Assembly (NCBI GenBank): GCA_039666455.1
Contig: JAVSLW010000029.1
Coordinates: 1-64,000, forward strand
DNA length: 64,000 nt
Direction: 5' to 3'
Source: Methanobacterium sp.
GTDB taxonomy: Archaea > Methanobacteriota > Methanobacteria > Methanobacteriales > Methanobacteriaceae
Numbering within the stretch: the stretch's first letter is position 1; every line of letters starts with the position of its first letter. This document shows, in pieces, positions 54,101 to 61,502 of the stretch. The notes under the pieces are model-generated. The model saw only the letters and a program-made list of their open reading frames with translations. It made no database searches and was not told where the DNA came from. A program made the position numbers and the translations under genes.

Positions 54101-54227
54101 GCATCAAAAAGTAGTTATGCTTCTATAAACGAATTAAATATGTATTACGATTCATGGTACTGGTGAGCTGCGAGTACTGATTCATGACGCATTTGGTCTA
54201 TCTAACTTTGGGGGTATTTGTAACTGA
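54101..54227 (+). pseudogene. second N-terminal alpha/beta hydrolase remnant
   Basis: After the amidase fragment the translation reads SSYASINELNMYYD, matching the start of the nearby hydrolase (GNYASVNGMKMYYE). A frameshift then moves to IHGTGELRVLIHDAFGLSNF and a stop at 54225. It is an N-terminal piece of another alpha/beta hydrolase, truncated before the nucleophile. Confidence 0.65.
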
Positions 54228-54266
54228 TGCAGGGCTTAAAATGGTAAAGAGAGGTGAGTGGAGAAA

Positions 54267-55376
54267 ATGGGAAAAGAAATAGCCCGAATATGTGGTGAAG
54301 GAAAAGTTGTGATAAAAGACTCTAATTCATATTTTCTCCCCACATCTGTGGTGCGGGGATTTGAAAAAATGTTAGAGGGTAAACATCCCTTATTTGTAAC
54401 TGAAGCGGTTATGAGGATATGTGGAATATGCCATGCTGCTCATGCAATTGCTTCTTGTAAGGCCTTTGAAAATGCGCTGGACATTTATCCTCCAAGGAAC
54501 GGGTTAATGGGTAGAGAAGCTATAGGACTGCTAAACAGAATCCAGAGCCACTTGATACACAATCTCTTAATTCTTGAGGATTTAGTAAAGAAGAGAATAA
54601 ATGAGGATGTGACAATTCTAATATTAGATGTCCTGAAAATTGTAAATAAAATGCTGCATGAGCTTGCTGGTGCATCAACACACCCAAATAAGTTAGTTAT
54701 AGGAGGTATAGGAAAAAACTGGAGCGAAAAAATTATTGAAATAAATAGAGAAAGACTGAAAGGGGCAGAAAAGTTGTATCATGAACTAAAGAGGATTGAG
54801 TCAGACGAGGTTCTGTGGACAGAAAAGGCGTTAAAATCAAAAGATGTTGAAGTGGATTTTAACTACCTTGCCTCCCACCCATTTTACGGAGATATATCTA
54901 CAATTGACATCCAAAAAATAAGTGTAGAGCCTTACAGTAAAATCTTCGAAGATGAATCTGCAAGGACTTCATCATCCATGGCCGCATTGTATGGGGGAGA
55001 ACCTGTTGAGGTTGGGCCCAGAGCAAGGCTACGAACCTATAGGGATTTTTCAAATAGAAGCATGATTGGGCTGCAGATTGCTAGATTTGAGGAAATAAGC
55101 TCTGCATTTAATAGAATAGATAAGGTTTTTCAGGAGATAGACCCCACCACCCCCTTTAAGATAGAGAGATTTATATTTAAAAAAGGATATGGTGCTGGAG
55201 TATATGAGGCGCCCAGAGGGATTCTAATTCATAAGGTCTGGTTGGATAAGGAGGGAAGAGTTGAAAAATATAATATCGTTGTTCCAACCATGTTCAATCT
55301 TCCTTTAATAAATAAAATGGGGAGTGAATTTGGAATAAGACTGTTCGATCCGTATATAACATGTGCTTCACATTAG
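54267..55376 (+). CDS. NiFe-hydrogenase large subunit-like protein (FrhA-like) with an altered Ni site
   Basis: This protein of about 369 residues resembles the large subunit of F420-reducing hydrogenase. The N-proximal Ni motif RICGICHAAH (about 52-61) is intact. The C-terminal motif, normally DPCxxCxxH, reads DPYITCASH: a terminal Ni-ligand Cys is replaced by Tyr (codon TAT, 55353-55355). The N-terminal RIEGH-type motif is also altered (ARICGEGKVVI). The protein ends exactly at the His after which maturation proteases normally cut, so it needs no processing, and no frhD gene is present. Its small subunit and FrhB-like partners follow. It may be an inactive, re-purposed or mutated hydrogenase. 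GAGGTGAG precedes the ATG. Confidence 0.85.
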   Translation: MGKEIARICGEGKVVIKDSNSYFLPTSVVRGFEKMLEGKHPLFVTEAVMRICGICHAAHAIASCKAFENALDIYPPRNGLMGREAIGLLNRIQSHLIHNLLILEDLVKKRINEDVTILILDVLKIVNKMLHELAGASTHPNKLVIGGIGKNWSEKIIEINRERLKGAEKLYHELKRIESDEVLWTEKALKSKDVEVDFNYLASHPFYGDISTIDIQKISVEPYSKIFEDESARTSSSMAALYGGEPVEVGPRARLRTYRDFSNRSMIGLQIARFEEISSAFNRIDKVFQEIDPTTPFKIERFIFKKGYGAGVYEAPRGILIHKVWLDKEGRVEKYNIVVPTMFNLPLINKMGSEFGIRLFDPYITCASH

Positions 55377-55386
55377 GTGATGATAT

Positions 55387-56058
55387 ATGGGTAAATTAGA
55401 TATATCCCATATTGATATTGGAGGATGCGAAGGGTGTTCAATTTCTGTGTACATGGCTTTGATTAAAACCAAAAATATCAATTTTTACAGTAAATTCCGG
55501 GGAAATTTTGTCCTGAAAGATGAGGGAATTGCCATAGTAAGTGGGTCAATATGTATGGACACTCAAGAAAAGGTGGAGTTACTTAAAGAAATACGAATGA
55601 AAAGCAGTGTATTGGTTGCATTTGGTTCATGTTCTGCTCTTGGAGGTATAACAAGATATTGTAAGGGAGGTCAGCAACCAAAACCAGATCATATGACTTT
55701 TAGACGGATTAATAAGATTGTGGACGTTGATTATGCAGTACCGGGATGTCCGCCTCCACCACAGTTTTTAATACAGTTCATTAACCTGTTTGTTTCGGGA
55801 AAACAATCAAAATTTATTCAGATTTTCAGATCAATAGCAGAAATTAAGAAATTAAGCGGTTTAGATTTAATAGATAACATAGTTTTACAAAATATATGTA
55901 TAGGTTGTGGTGCATGTGTTCTTTCATGTCCCACTGATGCCCTGCGCATTATAGAGGGGATGCCAGACCTGATTCTTGAAAAATGTATAAGATGTGGAAT
56001 ATGTTATGTTAGATGCCCGATAGGTAACAAATTGCTGTTAAGAGGGTGTTTGAAGTGA
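55387..56058 (+). CDS. NiFe-hydrogenase small subunit-like protein (FrhG-like)
   Basis: This 223-residue protein has the small-subunit domain with all proximal-cluster ligands (GGCEGC, GSCSALGG, PGCPPPP) and a C-terminal ferredoxin domain with two [4Fe-4S] motifs (CIGCGACVLSCP and CIRCGICYVRCP). This is the FrhG layout, carrying electrons from the large subunit to FrhB. The full set of cluster ligands contrasts with the altered large subunit, suggesting that electron transfer is still selected. It begins 10 bp after the large-subunit stop with AGGTGATGAT upstream. Confidence 0.92.
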   Translation: MGKLDISHIDIGGCEGCSISVYMALIKTKNINFYSKFRGNFVLKDEGIAIVSGSICMDTQEKVELLKEIRMKSSVLVAFGSCSALGGITRYCKGGQQPKPDHMTFRRINKIVDVDYAVPGCPPPPQFLIQFINLFVSGKQSKFIQIFRSIAEIKKLSGLDLIDNIVLQNICIGCGACVLSCPTDALRIIEGMPDLILEKCIRCGICYVRCPIGNKLLLRGCLK

Positions 56059-56846
56059 TACTTGAACAGTACATGAACAAACCTTTAGACGAGTATATAA
56101 ATGTGTACGTGGTTGAACCTGGGGAAAAATATGGTGGCGTAATTACAGCGTGTCTATGCTACCTCCTGAACAAGGGTTTTATAGATGGAGTTGTCTCTAC
56201 AGAAAGAGAAGGGATAAAAGGGAAGATAGTAACTGCAAAAACTGAACAGGAAATAATATCTTCTTCTGGCAGTGTATGGCACGTGGTGCCCTATACTTTA
56301 AAGATGAGAGAAACTATTGAAAATGAAGGCCTATACAAACTGGCAATTGTCGGTCTTCCATGTCAGATAGATTTTCTAAGGCAGATGAAAATATTCCCCC
56401 TGACCGAAGCCTGCTTTGGCCAGAGACTAAATTTCTTAATTTCCCTATTCTGCTACGGAACTTTTGCCAGGGAAAGCGTGCTTAATTACATAAATGAAAA
56501 ATATGATATCGAACCCTTGTCGATCAGGGAGATAAAAATCACAGATAAATATTTACACGTAATCGGAAAAAAGCAGGTGGAGATTCCGATAGAAAATCTT
56601 TCTAAATATTTACATGGTGGCTGTTTATTCTGTCCAGATTATACAGGTTCAGCTTCTGATTTATCAGTTGGAATTGTTGAAAAGAAAACCATTGTAATTG
56701 TAAGAACCAAAGAAATGGATGACCTGATTAAAGATGCTGCTGTCCTTGGCTACATAAGTATTCATGAAGCCGATGAAAAAATTATTGATAAGATACGAAG
56801 AAAAGCAGTGCAAAAAATAAATAGGGCAAGATCATCAGCAATTTAA
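56055..56846 (+). CDS. F420-dependent hydrogenase/dehydrogenase beta-subunit-like protein (FrhB-like)
   Basis: This protein of about 263 residues is an FrhB-type subunit, which holds FAD and one [4Fe-4S] cluster and reacts with coenzyme F420. Motifs: EKYGGVITACLCYLL, VGLPCQIDFLRQ and GGCLFCPDYTGSASDLSVG. GTG at 56055 is preferred: it overlaps the previous stop (GTGA) and has AGAGGGTG 6 bp upstream. A GTG three codons earlier is possible. The order large-small-beta equals frhA-G-B without D. Confidence 0.9.
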   Translation: MILEQYMNKPLDEYINVYVVEPGEKYGGVITACLCYLLNKGFIDGVVSTEREGIKGKIVTAKTEQEIISSSGSVWHVVPYTLKMRETIENEGLYKLAIVGLPCQIDFLRQMKIFPLTEACFGQRLNFLISLFCYGTFARESVLNYINEKYDIEPLSIREIKITDKYLHVIGKKQVEIPIENLSKYLHGGCLFCPDYTGSASDLSVGIVEKKTIVIVRTKEMDDLIKDAAVLGYISIHEADEKIIDKIRRKAVQKINRARSSAI

Positions 56847-56897
56847 GAATAACTGAAAGTAATCTGCAGCCAGAAATCATTTGCAAAAAGTAATTCA

Positions 56898-57275
56898 TTA
56901 ACCTTTAGCAACACCCTCCAGGTAGAGCTCATACCTGGGCCTGAAAAGCTCAAACTCTTTAGCTGTTTTTATAGCAATATCATATAGGAGATCCTCATCT
57001 TTAAAGTGCAGTACCTTACCCTCCCTTAAAACCCTCTTTCTTATATACAGGGGCAGATCCTGGAACACCTGGACATCCAGACCTTCCCTTTGAGAGTATT
57101 TGATTCTCTTATCAAAACCCTCTGATACTTTATCAGGAAACATAACCATACACAAATCAACATCTCCAGCAACCTCACCTCTTGCGTAACTGCCAAAGAG
57201 TATAAGTGCCAAAATATCCCGGTCCTTTTTGATTTTTTCTTTAAAGCTTTCAAGGATCATGTCCATGTTTTTCAT
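56898..57275 (-). CDS. MntA-type nucleotidyltransferase antitoxin
   Basis: This 125-residue protein is a minimal nucleotidyltransferase: LILFGSYARGEVAGDVDLCMV contains GS followed by DxD with a loop two residues shorter than the usual GSx10DxD. Together with the HEPN protein gene directly upstream it forms a HepT/MntA toxin-antitoxin pair, in which MntA blocks HepT by transferring AMP to it. Convergent with the hydrogenase-like operon. Confidence 0.85.
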   Translation of the reverse strand: MKNMDMILESFKEKIKKDRDILALILFGSYARGEVAGDVDLCMVMFPDKVSEGFDKRIKYSQREGLDVQVFQDLPLYIRKRVLREGKVLHFKDEDLLYDIAIKTAKEFELFRPRYELYLEGVAKG

Positions 57276-57323
57276 TCCAGTTCCCCTTTTTTAAAAGTAT
57301 TATTTGATAATTCAACTTCAATT

Positions 57324-57743
57324 TCATCTAATTTTCCCTAAAAACTCCAGAACCTCCATTTTGAAATCCTGAAAATCCTCAAGTTTTTTGCTTAGAATTT
57401 CAAAAACTTTATCATCTTCTATCTTTGAGTAACCATGAACAAGGATGTTCCTAAAACCTTTCATTTCCTTTAGTTTTTCCACCAGTGAAGGGTCCAGCAC
57501 ATTTTCCTTTAACTTTTCAAGGAAATCTTCCTCAACAGACGGTAATCCTAATCGTAATTCCTTTACTAACATGGCACAGATATCCATTACCGCCTCGATT
57601 GTTATCTGAAGAAGCCTTTCAATCGCCCTCTTTTTTTCAATACTGGCTTTGTAGCTTTCAAAAGAATCTGGGATAATCTCCTGGAGTTCTTTAAGATATT
57701 GCTCCATTTCATCCATCTTTGCATAAATCCTTTCTTTATCCAT
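57324..57743 (-). CDS. HepT-type HEPN ribonuclease toxin
   Basis: This 139-residue helical protein is a HEPN domain (DUF86/HepT). The active motif R-x4-H with the following Tyr is present as FRNILVHGYSKI (about 103-114), so RNase activity is likely. The MntA gene follows by 48 bp. A leading acidic helix (MDKERIYAKMDEMEQYLKEL) is usual for the family. Confidence 0.87.
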   Translation of the reverse strand: MDKERIYAKMDEMEQYLKELQEIIPDSFESYKASIEKKRAIERLLQITIEAVMDICAMLVKELRLGLPSVEEDFLEKLKENVLDPSLVEKLKEMKGFRNILVHGYSKIEDDKVFEILSKKLEDFQDFKMEVLEFLGKIR

Positions 57744-57874
57744 GAGATTCTCCCTGTTTAAAGCTGTAAAAACCCTAATTTTTTGAACTTACACACTTTT
57801 TTATCTGGATTTATCTGTATAATATATTATTTTTTTCCAATAAAATTTATTGACATGCACCCTTTTATACATCT

Positions 57875-58033
57875 CTAAGGATCTCTAAGATTTTTACAAT
57901 GGTTTGTATTTGTTTCTAAAATTATGGCAATTTGTTTAATCTTAGATATGACATTATTATAGCTTTGGGGCTCTCTTTTTTTCAGTTTATTTATAATATC
58001 TTGAAAAGATGGATCAAAGGCAATTTTATACAT
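57875..58033 (-). pseudogene. truncated RelE/ParE-type toxin
   Basis: This 52-codon frame reads YKIAFDPSFQDIINKLKKRE and HCKNLRDP, then a TAG. It matches the first half of RelE-like toxins (usually 85-90 residues), stopping just before the beta strands that hold catalytic residues. Downstream sequence in frame continues weakly. The break lies in a near-repeat (TCTTAGAGAT/CCTTAGAGAT). It is probably inactivated; a cognate antitoxin-like gene lies upstream. Confidence 0.6.
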
Positions 58034-58090
58034 TTAAATCAGAAAAGAAAATAGGAGTTTTATTCTTTTAGGAATAGATCGTCAATATTT

Positions 58091-58240
58091 TTAATGATGA
58101 TTGGTTTTTTTATTTGCTTTTTCAATCCGTTTAATCTTTTTTATATATTCTGGATTGAGTTCGGGCTCAATTTCAGCCTTCTTTTTTATGATAGAAACTT
58201 TTTTTCTTTCTTCTTTCTTTATATTTATATGGCTGTGCAT
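58091..58240 (-). CDS. small basic protein, probable antitoxin of the RelE-like toxin
   Basis: This 49-residue frame (MHSHINIKKEERKKVSIIKK and on, with ELNPEYIKKIKRIEKANK) lies 57 bp upstream of the RelE remnant on the same strand. Archaeal RelE-type toxins are often preceded by such short charged antitoxins with an L-P/N-P-EY-kk-ri segment. A GGAGGC site lies about 11 bp before the ATG. Assignment depends on context. Confidence 0.45.
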   Translation of the reverse strand: MHSHINIKKEERKKVSIIKKKAEIEPELNPEYIKKIKRIEKANKKTNHH

Positions 58241-58305
58241 AAATTCATCAAGCCTCCAAATTAAGTTGTTTTATTTTATATGGATTCTACTATAAAAAGA
58301 GTTTA

Positions 58306-58327
58306 GGTTGGTTTGATCGAACTAACC
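58306..58327. promoter_or_regulatory. 22-bp imperfect palindrome upstream of the small TA-like pair
   Basis: GGTTGGTTTGATCGAACTAACC is symmetrical around GATC with only two G/T-type mismatch pairs. It lies 66 bp upstream of the antitoxin-like ATG, near possible TATA sequences on both strands, so it could be its operator or a remnant of one. Confidence 0.35.
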
Positions 58328-58451
58328 ACCGATGGCGTTAAAAAATGAAAAGTTACTTTTAAGAATATGAAAATTTCATGCTAAAATTAAAATCTAATGT
58401 AGATGCATGACATTGTTTGCAAGTTTTGATATTGTATCTATGAGTGAAGTC

Positions 58452-58799
58452 CTAAACTACCTGGAAAGGAGCAGGCAGAGTAGCTGAAGTAGTTATTCCA
58501 AATGTAGCCATACTTTTTAAGGTCAAAACTAATTTTTTTGGATTTATGGGTGTTTTTTTCAAAAAATCTATGAGCATTTCCCAGGTAATTACAGTTTCAG
58601 AAAGTGCTTTCCTGAAATATCCAAGAAACTCTTGATTATCCTCAGGGCATGCTAAACATGGAACTTGTTGAGCTAATGCAAATTGGAGTGCATTATATAT
58701 CTTATTTGTTCCACACTCAGGACAAATCTCAAACATATTCTTCAAAGACGTGTTAGCATTTGAGTCCCTTACCAAAAGACTAAGTTTATCTTCAGACAT
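58452..58799 (-). CDS. hypothetical protein with a zinc-ribbon-like Cys pattern
   Basis: This 115-residue protein carries FEICPECGTNKIYNALQF and VPCLACPEDNQ, two CxxC pairs separated by about 20 residues, as in a zinc ribbon. The C-terminal half is helical and ends LPAPFQVV. No family is recognised. It follows the broken ABC transporter genes in the opposite order of an operon, with 24 bp between. ATGTCTGAAG is preceded by GGAGTGG. Confidence 0.55.
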   Translation of the reverse strand: MSEDKLSLLVRDSNANTSLKNMFEICPECGTNKIYNALQFALAQQVPCLACPEDNQEFLGYFRKALSETVITWEMLIDFLKKTPINPKKLVLTLKSMATFGITTSATLPAPFQVV

Positions 58800-58823
58800 A
58801 AATCTCCACTCCTTTATTTTATT

Positions 58824-59656
58824 CTATAATTTTTCTGTTTTATAGAATAATGAAAGGAGTAATTCTCCTTCTTTAGTTAATTTTCCATCCTTAAATAATC
58901 CGAGTTTTTCTATATATGGGTCAGTTGACTCTTTTTGAAGAATTTGACGTCCTAAAGTTGAATTTTTAAAGATCATTATATCTTCGATAGAAGCGCTTTT
59001 TACAAACTCTTCTCGCGAAATCTTACCATCCTTCAAAAATATGATTCTTTTTGTTCTTTTTGCTACTTCAGGATCATGTGTAACCACAATAAAAGTGGTT
59101 TTCTGTTCTTGATTGATTTTTTTCATTAGTTCCATAATCTCTACAGTTGTATTAGAGTCTAATTGTCCAGTAGGTTCATCTGCCAATACTAAAACAGGAT
59201 CATTCACTAAAGCCCTGGCTATTGCCACTCTCTGCCGTTCCCCTCCTGAAAGCTGTGAGGAATATGATGCATTCTATTTCCAAGCCCCCCAAGATTCAAT
59301 AGCTCTGCAGCTTTGGCCCGTCGTTTGGATATTGGCAACAATCCATGTAAAGGAAGTTCTACATTTTCCAGTGCAGTAAGATAACTTATGAGATTATGAA
59401 ATTGAAAAATAAACCCTACTTTTTTTGATCTGAAGTTATCCATGTCTTTAATGGACGATAAGCTTTCACCATCGATGATAATATCCCCTGATGTGAAAAA
59501 ATCCAGTGCTCCAATTAATGTTAGAAGTGTGGTTTTCCCTGAACCAGAAGGACCCATAATAGAGACAAATTCACCTTGATCAATCTTAAGATTAACTCCA
59601 TTTACTGCAATTACTTCACCAAACTGTTTAGTTAAATTAGTAGTTTTAAGGAACAT
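58824..59656 (-). pseudogene. frameshifted ABC-transporter ATPase (MacB/LolD type)
   Basis: The first half (from ATG at 59656, MFLKTTNLTKQFGEVIAVNG) has Walker A GPSGSGKTTLL and the Q-loop region. A one-base deletion at about 59255-59258 occurs just before the signature motif; in the next frame LSGGERQRVAIARALVNDP, Walker B VLVLADEPTG and H-loop VVTHDPEVA continue. All motifs are otherwise intact, so the break is recent or a sequencing error. The normal protein would be an efflux or lipoprotein-type ATPase of about 275 residues paired with the permease gene upstream. Confidence 0.82.
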
Positions 59657-59667
59657 ATTATCCTCTC

Positions 59668-60780
59668 CTATTCCCTGGATAATGCTTCCATAGGACTCAT
59701 TTTTGAAGCGCGCCATGCAGGATAAAATCCACCTAAAACACCGACAATTATAGCAATTAAGAAGATTAATATCACTAAATCTGCAGTGATAGGTAGAGCT
59801 ATAGGAAGTTCAGCTGCATGAACCAGCACATTTACCACACCGATTGCAAGCACGATGCCTAAAACACCTCCGATGATGCTGATAATGAGAGCTTCTTTAA
59901 GAACCATGGATATTATCTTTTTCTTTTTCCATCCAATCGCTCTTAATACTCCAATTTCTCGTGTTCTCTCCATTACAGACATTACCATGGTGTTCATAAC
60001 TACCATACTGCTTACAACAATAGCAATCAAAGCTATCAAAGATGAGCCACCTTGAATTATTTGAACATCTTGCTGTTGGGCTGCCACTTCTGGACCTTTA
60101 AGAGTTATAAGTTGTGGAAACCTGTTCTCTATCCGGGATCTGATATCACCAAGCTGGTTAAGATCTTCAACCTTCACACTTAACATGGAAGCTTCGTTTT
60201 CCATACCAAAAATGTATTGAGCTTCATTTAATGGAATAACTCCCCCACCATCATGGATAGGATTTCCTGTTTCGTATATTCCAACAATTTCAAAGGAGGA
60301 ATCATGTATATGCACAGTATCCCCTACATTCAATCCTTCTCCAGCAGACATAGTTCTCCCTATTATGATTTTGCCCTTATCATTGGGTTGCAGTGTTCTT
60401 CCGTTAGTTATGTTGAATTGTTTAATAGCGTGCTCGTTAGGATTTGCTCCGATGATAATGACAAATGGTCTGTCTTTCAGACGGGTTAATGAAAATGTCA
60501 TTGCAGAAACACTGTAAACACCGTTAATATTTTCTATATCATTTTTTGTAGCTATATCCACTCTACTTATTATGAGGTCAGGTGCATCTCGATCCAATAT
60601 AACAAAATCATCTCCTCCAGTTATCTGCTGAAATTGAGTTACCATACCATTCGCCAGCATTAAAAGAGATGTTACCAGCATGATACCAATAATAATGCTT
60701 AGAATTGTTAATCCACTTCTTAATTTTCTTCTAAAGACACTTTTAAGAGTCATTCCAAAAATGTGCTCTTTAATATCCAT
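59668..60780 (-). CDS. FtsX/MacB-type ABC permease
   Basis: This 370-residue permease has one N-terminal membrane helix (about 20-45), a large extracytoplasmic MacB-like domain (about 50-240) and three C-terminal helices (about 250-275, 295-325, 335-360), ending with the FtsX signature YPAWRASKMSPMEALSRE. Its partner ATPase, 12 bp downstream, is frameshifted. A TetR remnant upstream suggests this was an inducible export operon. Confidence 0.9.
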   Translation of the reverse strand: MDIKEHIFGMTLKSVFRRKLRSGLTILSIIIGIMLVTSLLMLANGMVTQFQQITGGDDFVILDRDAPDLIISRVDIATKNDIENINGVYSVSAMTFSLTRLKDRPFVIIIGANPNEHAIKQFNITNGRTLQPNDKGKIIIGRTMSAGEGLNVGDTVHIHDSSFEIVGIYETGNPIHDGGGVIPLNEAQYIFGMENEASMLSVKVEDLNQLGDIRSRIENRFPQLITLKGPEVAAQQQDVQIIQGGSSLIALIAIVVSSMVVMNTMVMSVMERTREIGVLRAIGWKKKKIISMVLKEALIISIIGGVLGIVLAIGVVNVLVHAAELPIALPITADLVILIFLIAIIVGVLGGFYPAWRASKMSPMEALSRE

Positions 60781-60836
60781 ATAGGATCAGCCCCCTATTT
60801 TTTATTATCATTCTAATTTAAAGTGTTATTATTTCC

Positions 60837-61010
60837 TTAATATCCTGACAGGGCTTTGGTCCAGGTTTCATGAATCTTTGATTTATCATATCCCATAACT
60901 AGCTGCATTGCTATGTCAGTATAAAGTGCTGTTATGAGCCTAGCAAGAATATTTGTGTCAATGTCATCCCTAATTATCCCTTTTCTTTGTATTCAGAAAC
61001 CACTCTTGAC
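60837..61010 (-). pseudogene. C-terminal remnant of a TetR-family regulator
   Basis: The minus-strand translation reads GIIRDDIDTNILARLITALY and TDIAMQLVMGYDKSKIHETW, ending TKALSGY-stop, the usual ligand-domain end of TetR/AcrR proteins. Just upstream a frameshift (EYKEKG versus IQRKG) and then loss of the helix-turn-helix part are seen. It lies upstream of the permease gene, where a regulator of the export operon would be expected. Confidence 0.7.
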
Positions 61011-61221
61011 ATTCGATCACCACATACATACTATTTAATTTTAATAATTTAAAACTAACTTTTAGTAAGTCTATTAATTTTAAGTTTAACTAAATATCAG
61101 AAATAGTTGAAAAAAAATGCTTGAAATTTTGTTAAAAACTTAAAATGGCTTAAAAATAAAGAATTATTTTAGCTAAATGCTAAATAAGATATTAAATAGA
61201 ATAGTATCGTTAACAGCCAGT

Positions 61222-61440
61222 TTACCATCCTTTTTCAAAACATGGTTCATCTTCGTAAATTACAGATAATCTGTCAGCAGCTTTTATTATTTTCTTTCGT
61301 TCTGATTCAATGCCTTCCTGCAAAAAATCAGGTATATTATCTATTATAGGGAATTTAAATCACAATTTAAGCATTTCAGGTAACTATTAACTTCTTTTAA
61401 ATCTCCTTTACAATAGAGGCATGTAAAAATGCCATTGAAT
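61222..61440 (-). pseudogene. frameshifted Trm112-like zinc-ribbon protein
   Basis: One frame reads FTCLYCKGDLKEVNSYLKCL and NCDLN; after a one-base deletion the next frame continues PIIDNIPDFLQEGIESERKK and ends EDEPCFEKGW-stop. The two CxxC pairs and the PIIDNIPDFL segment match Trm112-like proteins (UPF0434/Trm112p), small activators of methyltransferases. The start is also lost, as a stop precedes it in frame. It lies in the 720-bp gap between the permease and aspS, together with the TetR remnant. Confidence 0.7.
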
Positions 61441-61502
61441 CACAGTTAGATTCTTTATTAGGATAATTTCTATTAATGATTTTAGCTGTTGAATTTCTAA
61501 AT

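Noticed and set aside
55353..55355. Possible selenocysteine at the hydrogenase Ni-ligand position
   Set aside because: The codon is TAT, not TGA, and the frame ends with TAG after the His, so no selenocysteine is encoded.
58101..58295. Phe-rich 64-aa plus-strand ORF resembling a membrane protein
   Set aside because: It is the reverse complement of a Lys-rich minus-strand frame (the antitoxin-like gene), which has a ribosome site and a plausible context.
59219..59270. Programmed frameshift in the ABC ATPase gene
   Set aside because: No slippery heptamer or downstream structure is evident at the site; a simple one-base deletion or sequencing error is more likely.
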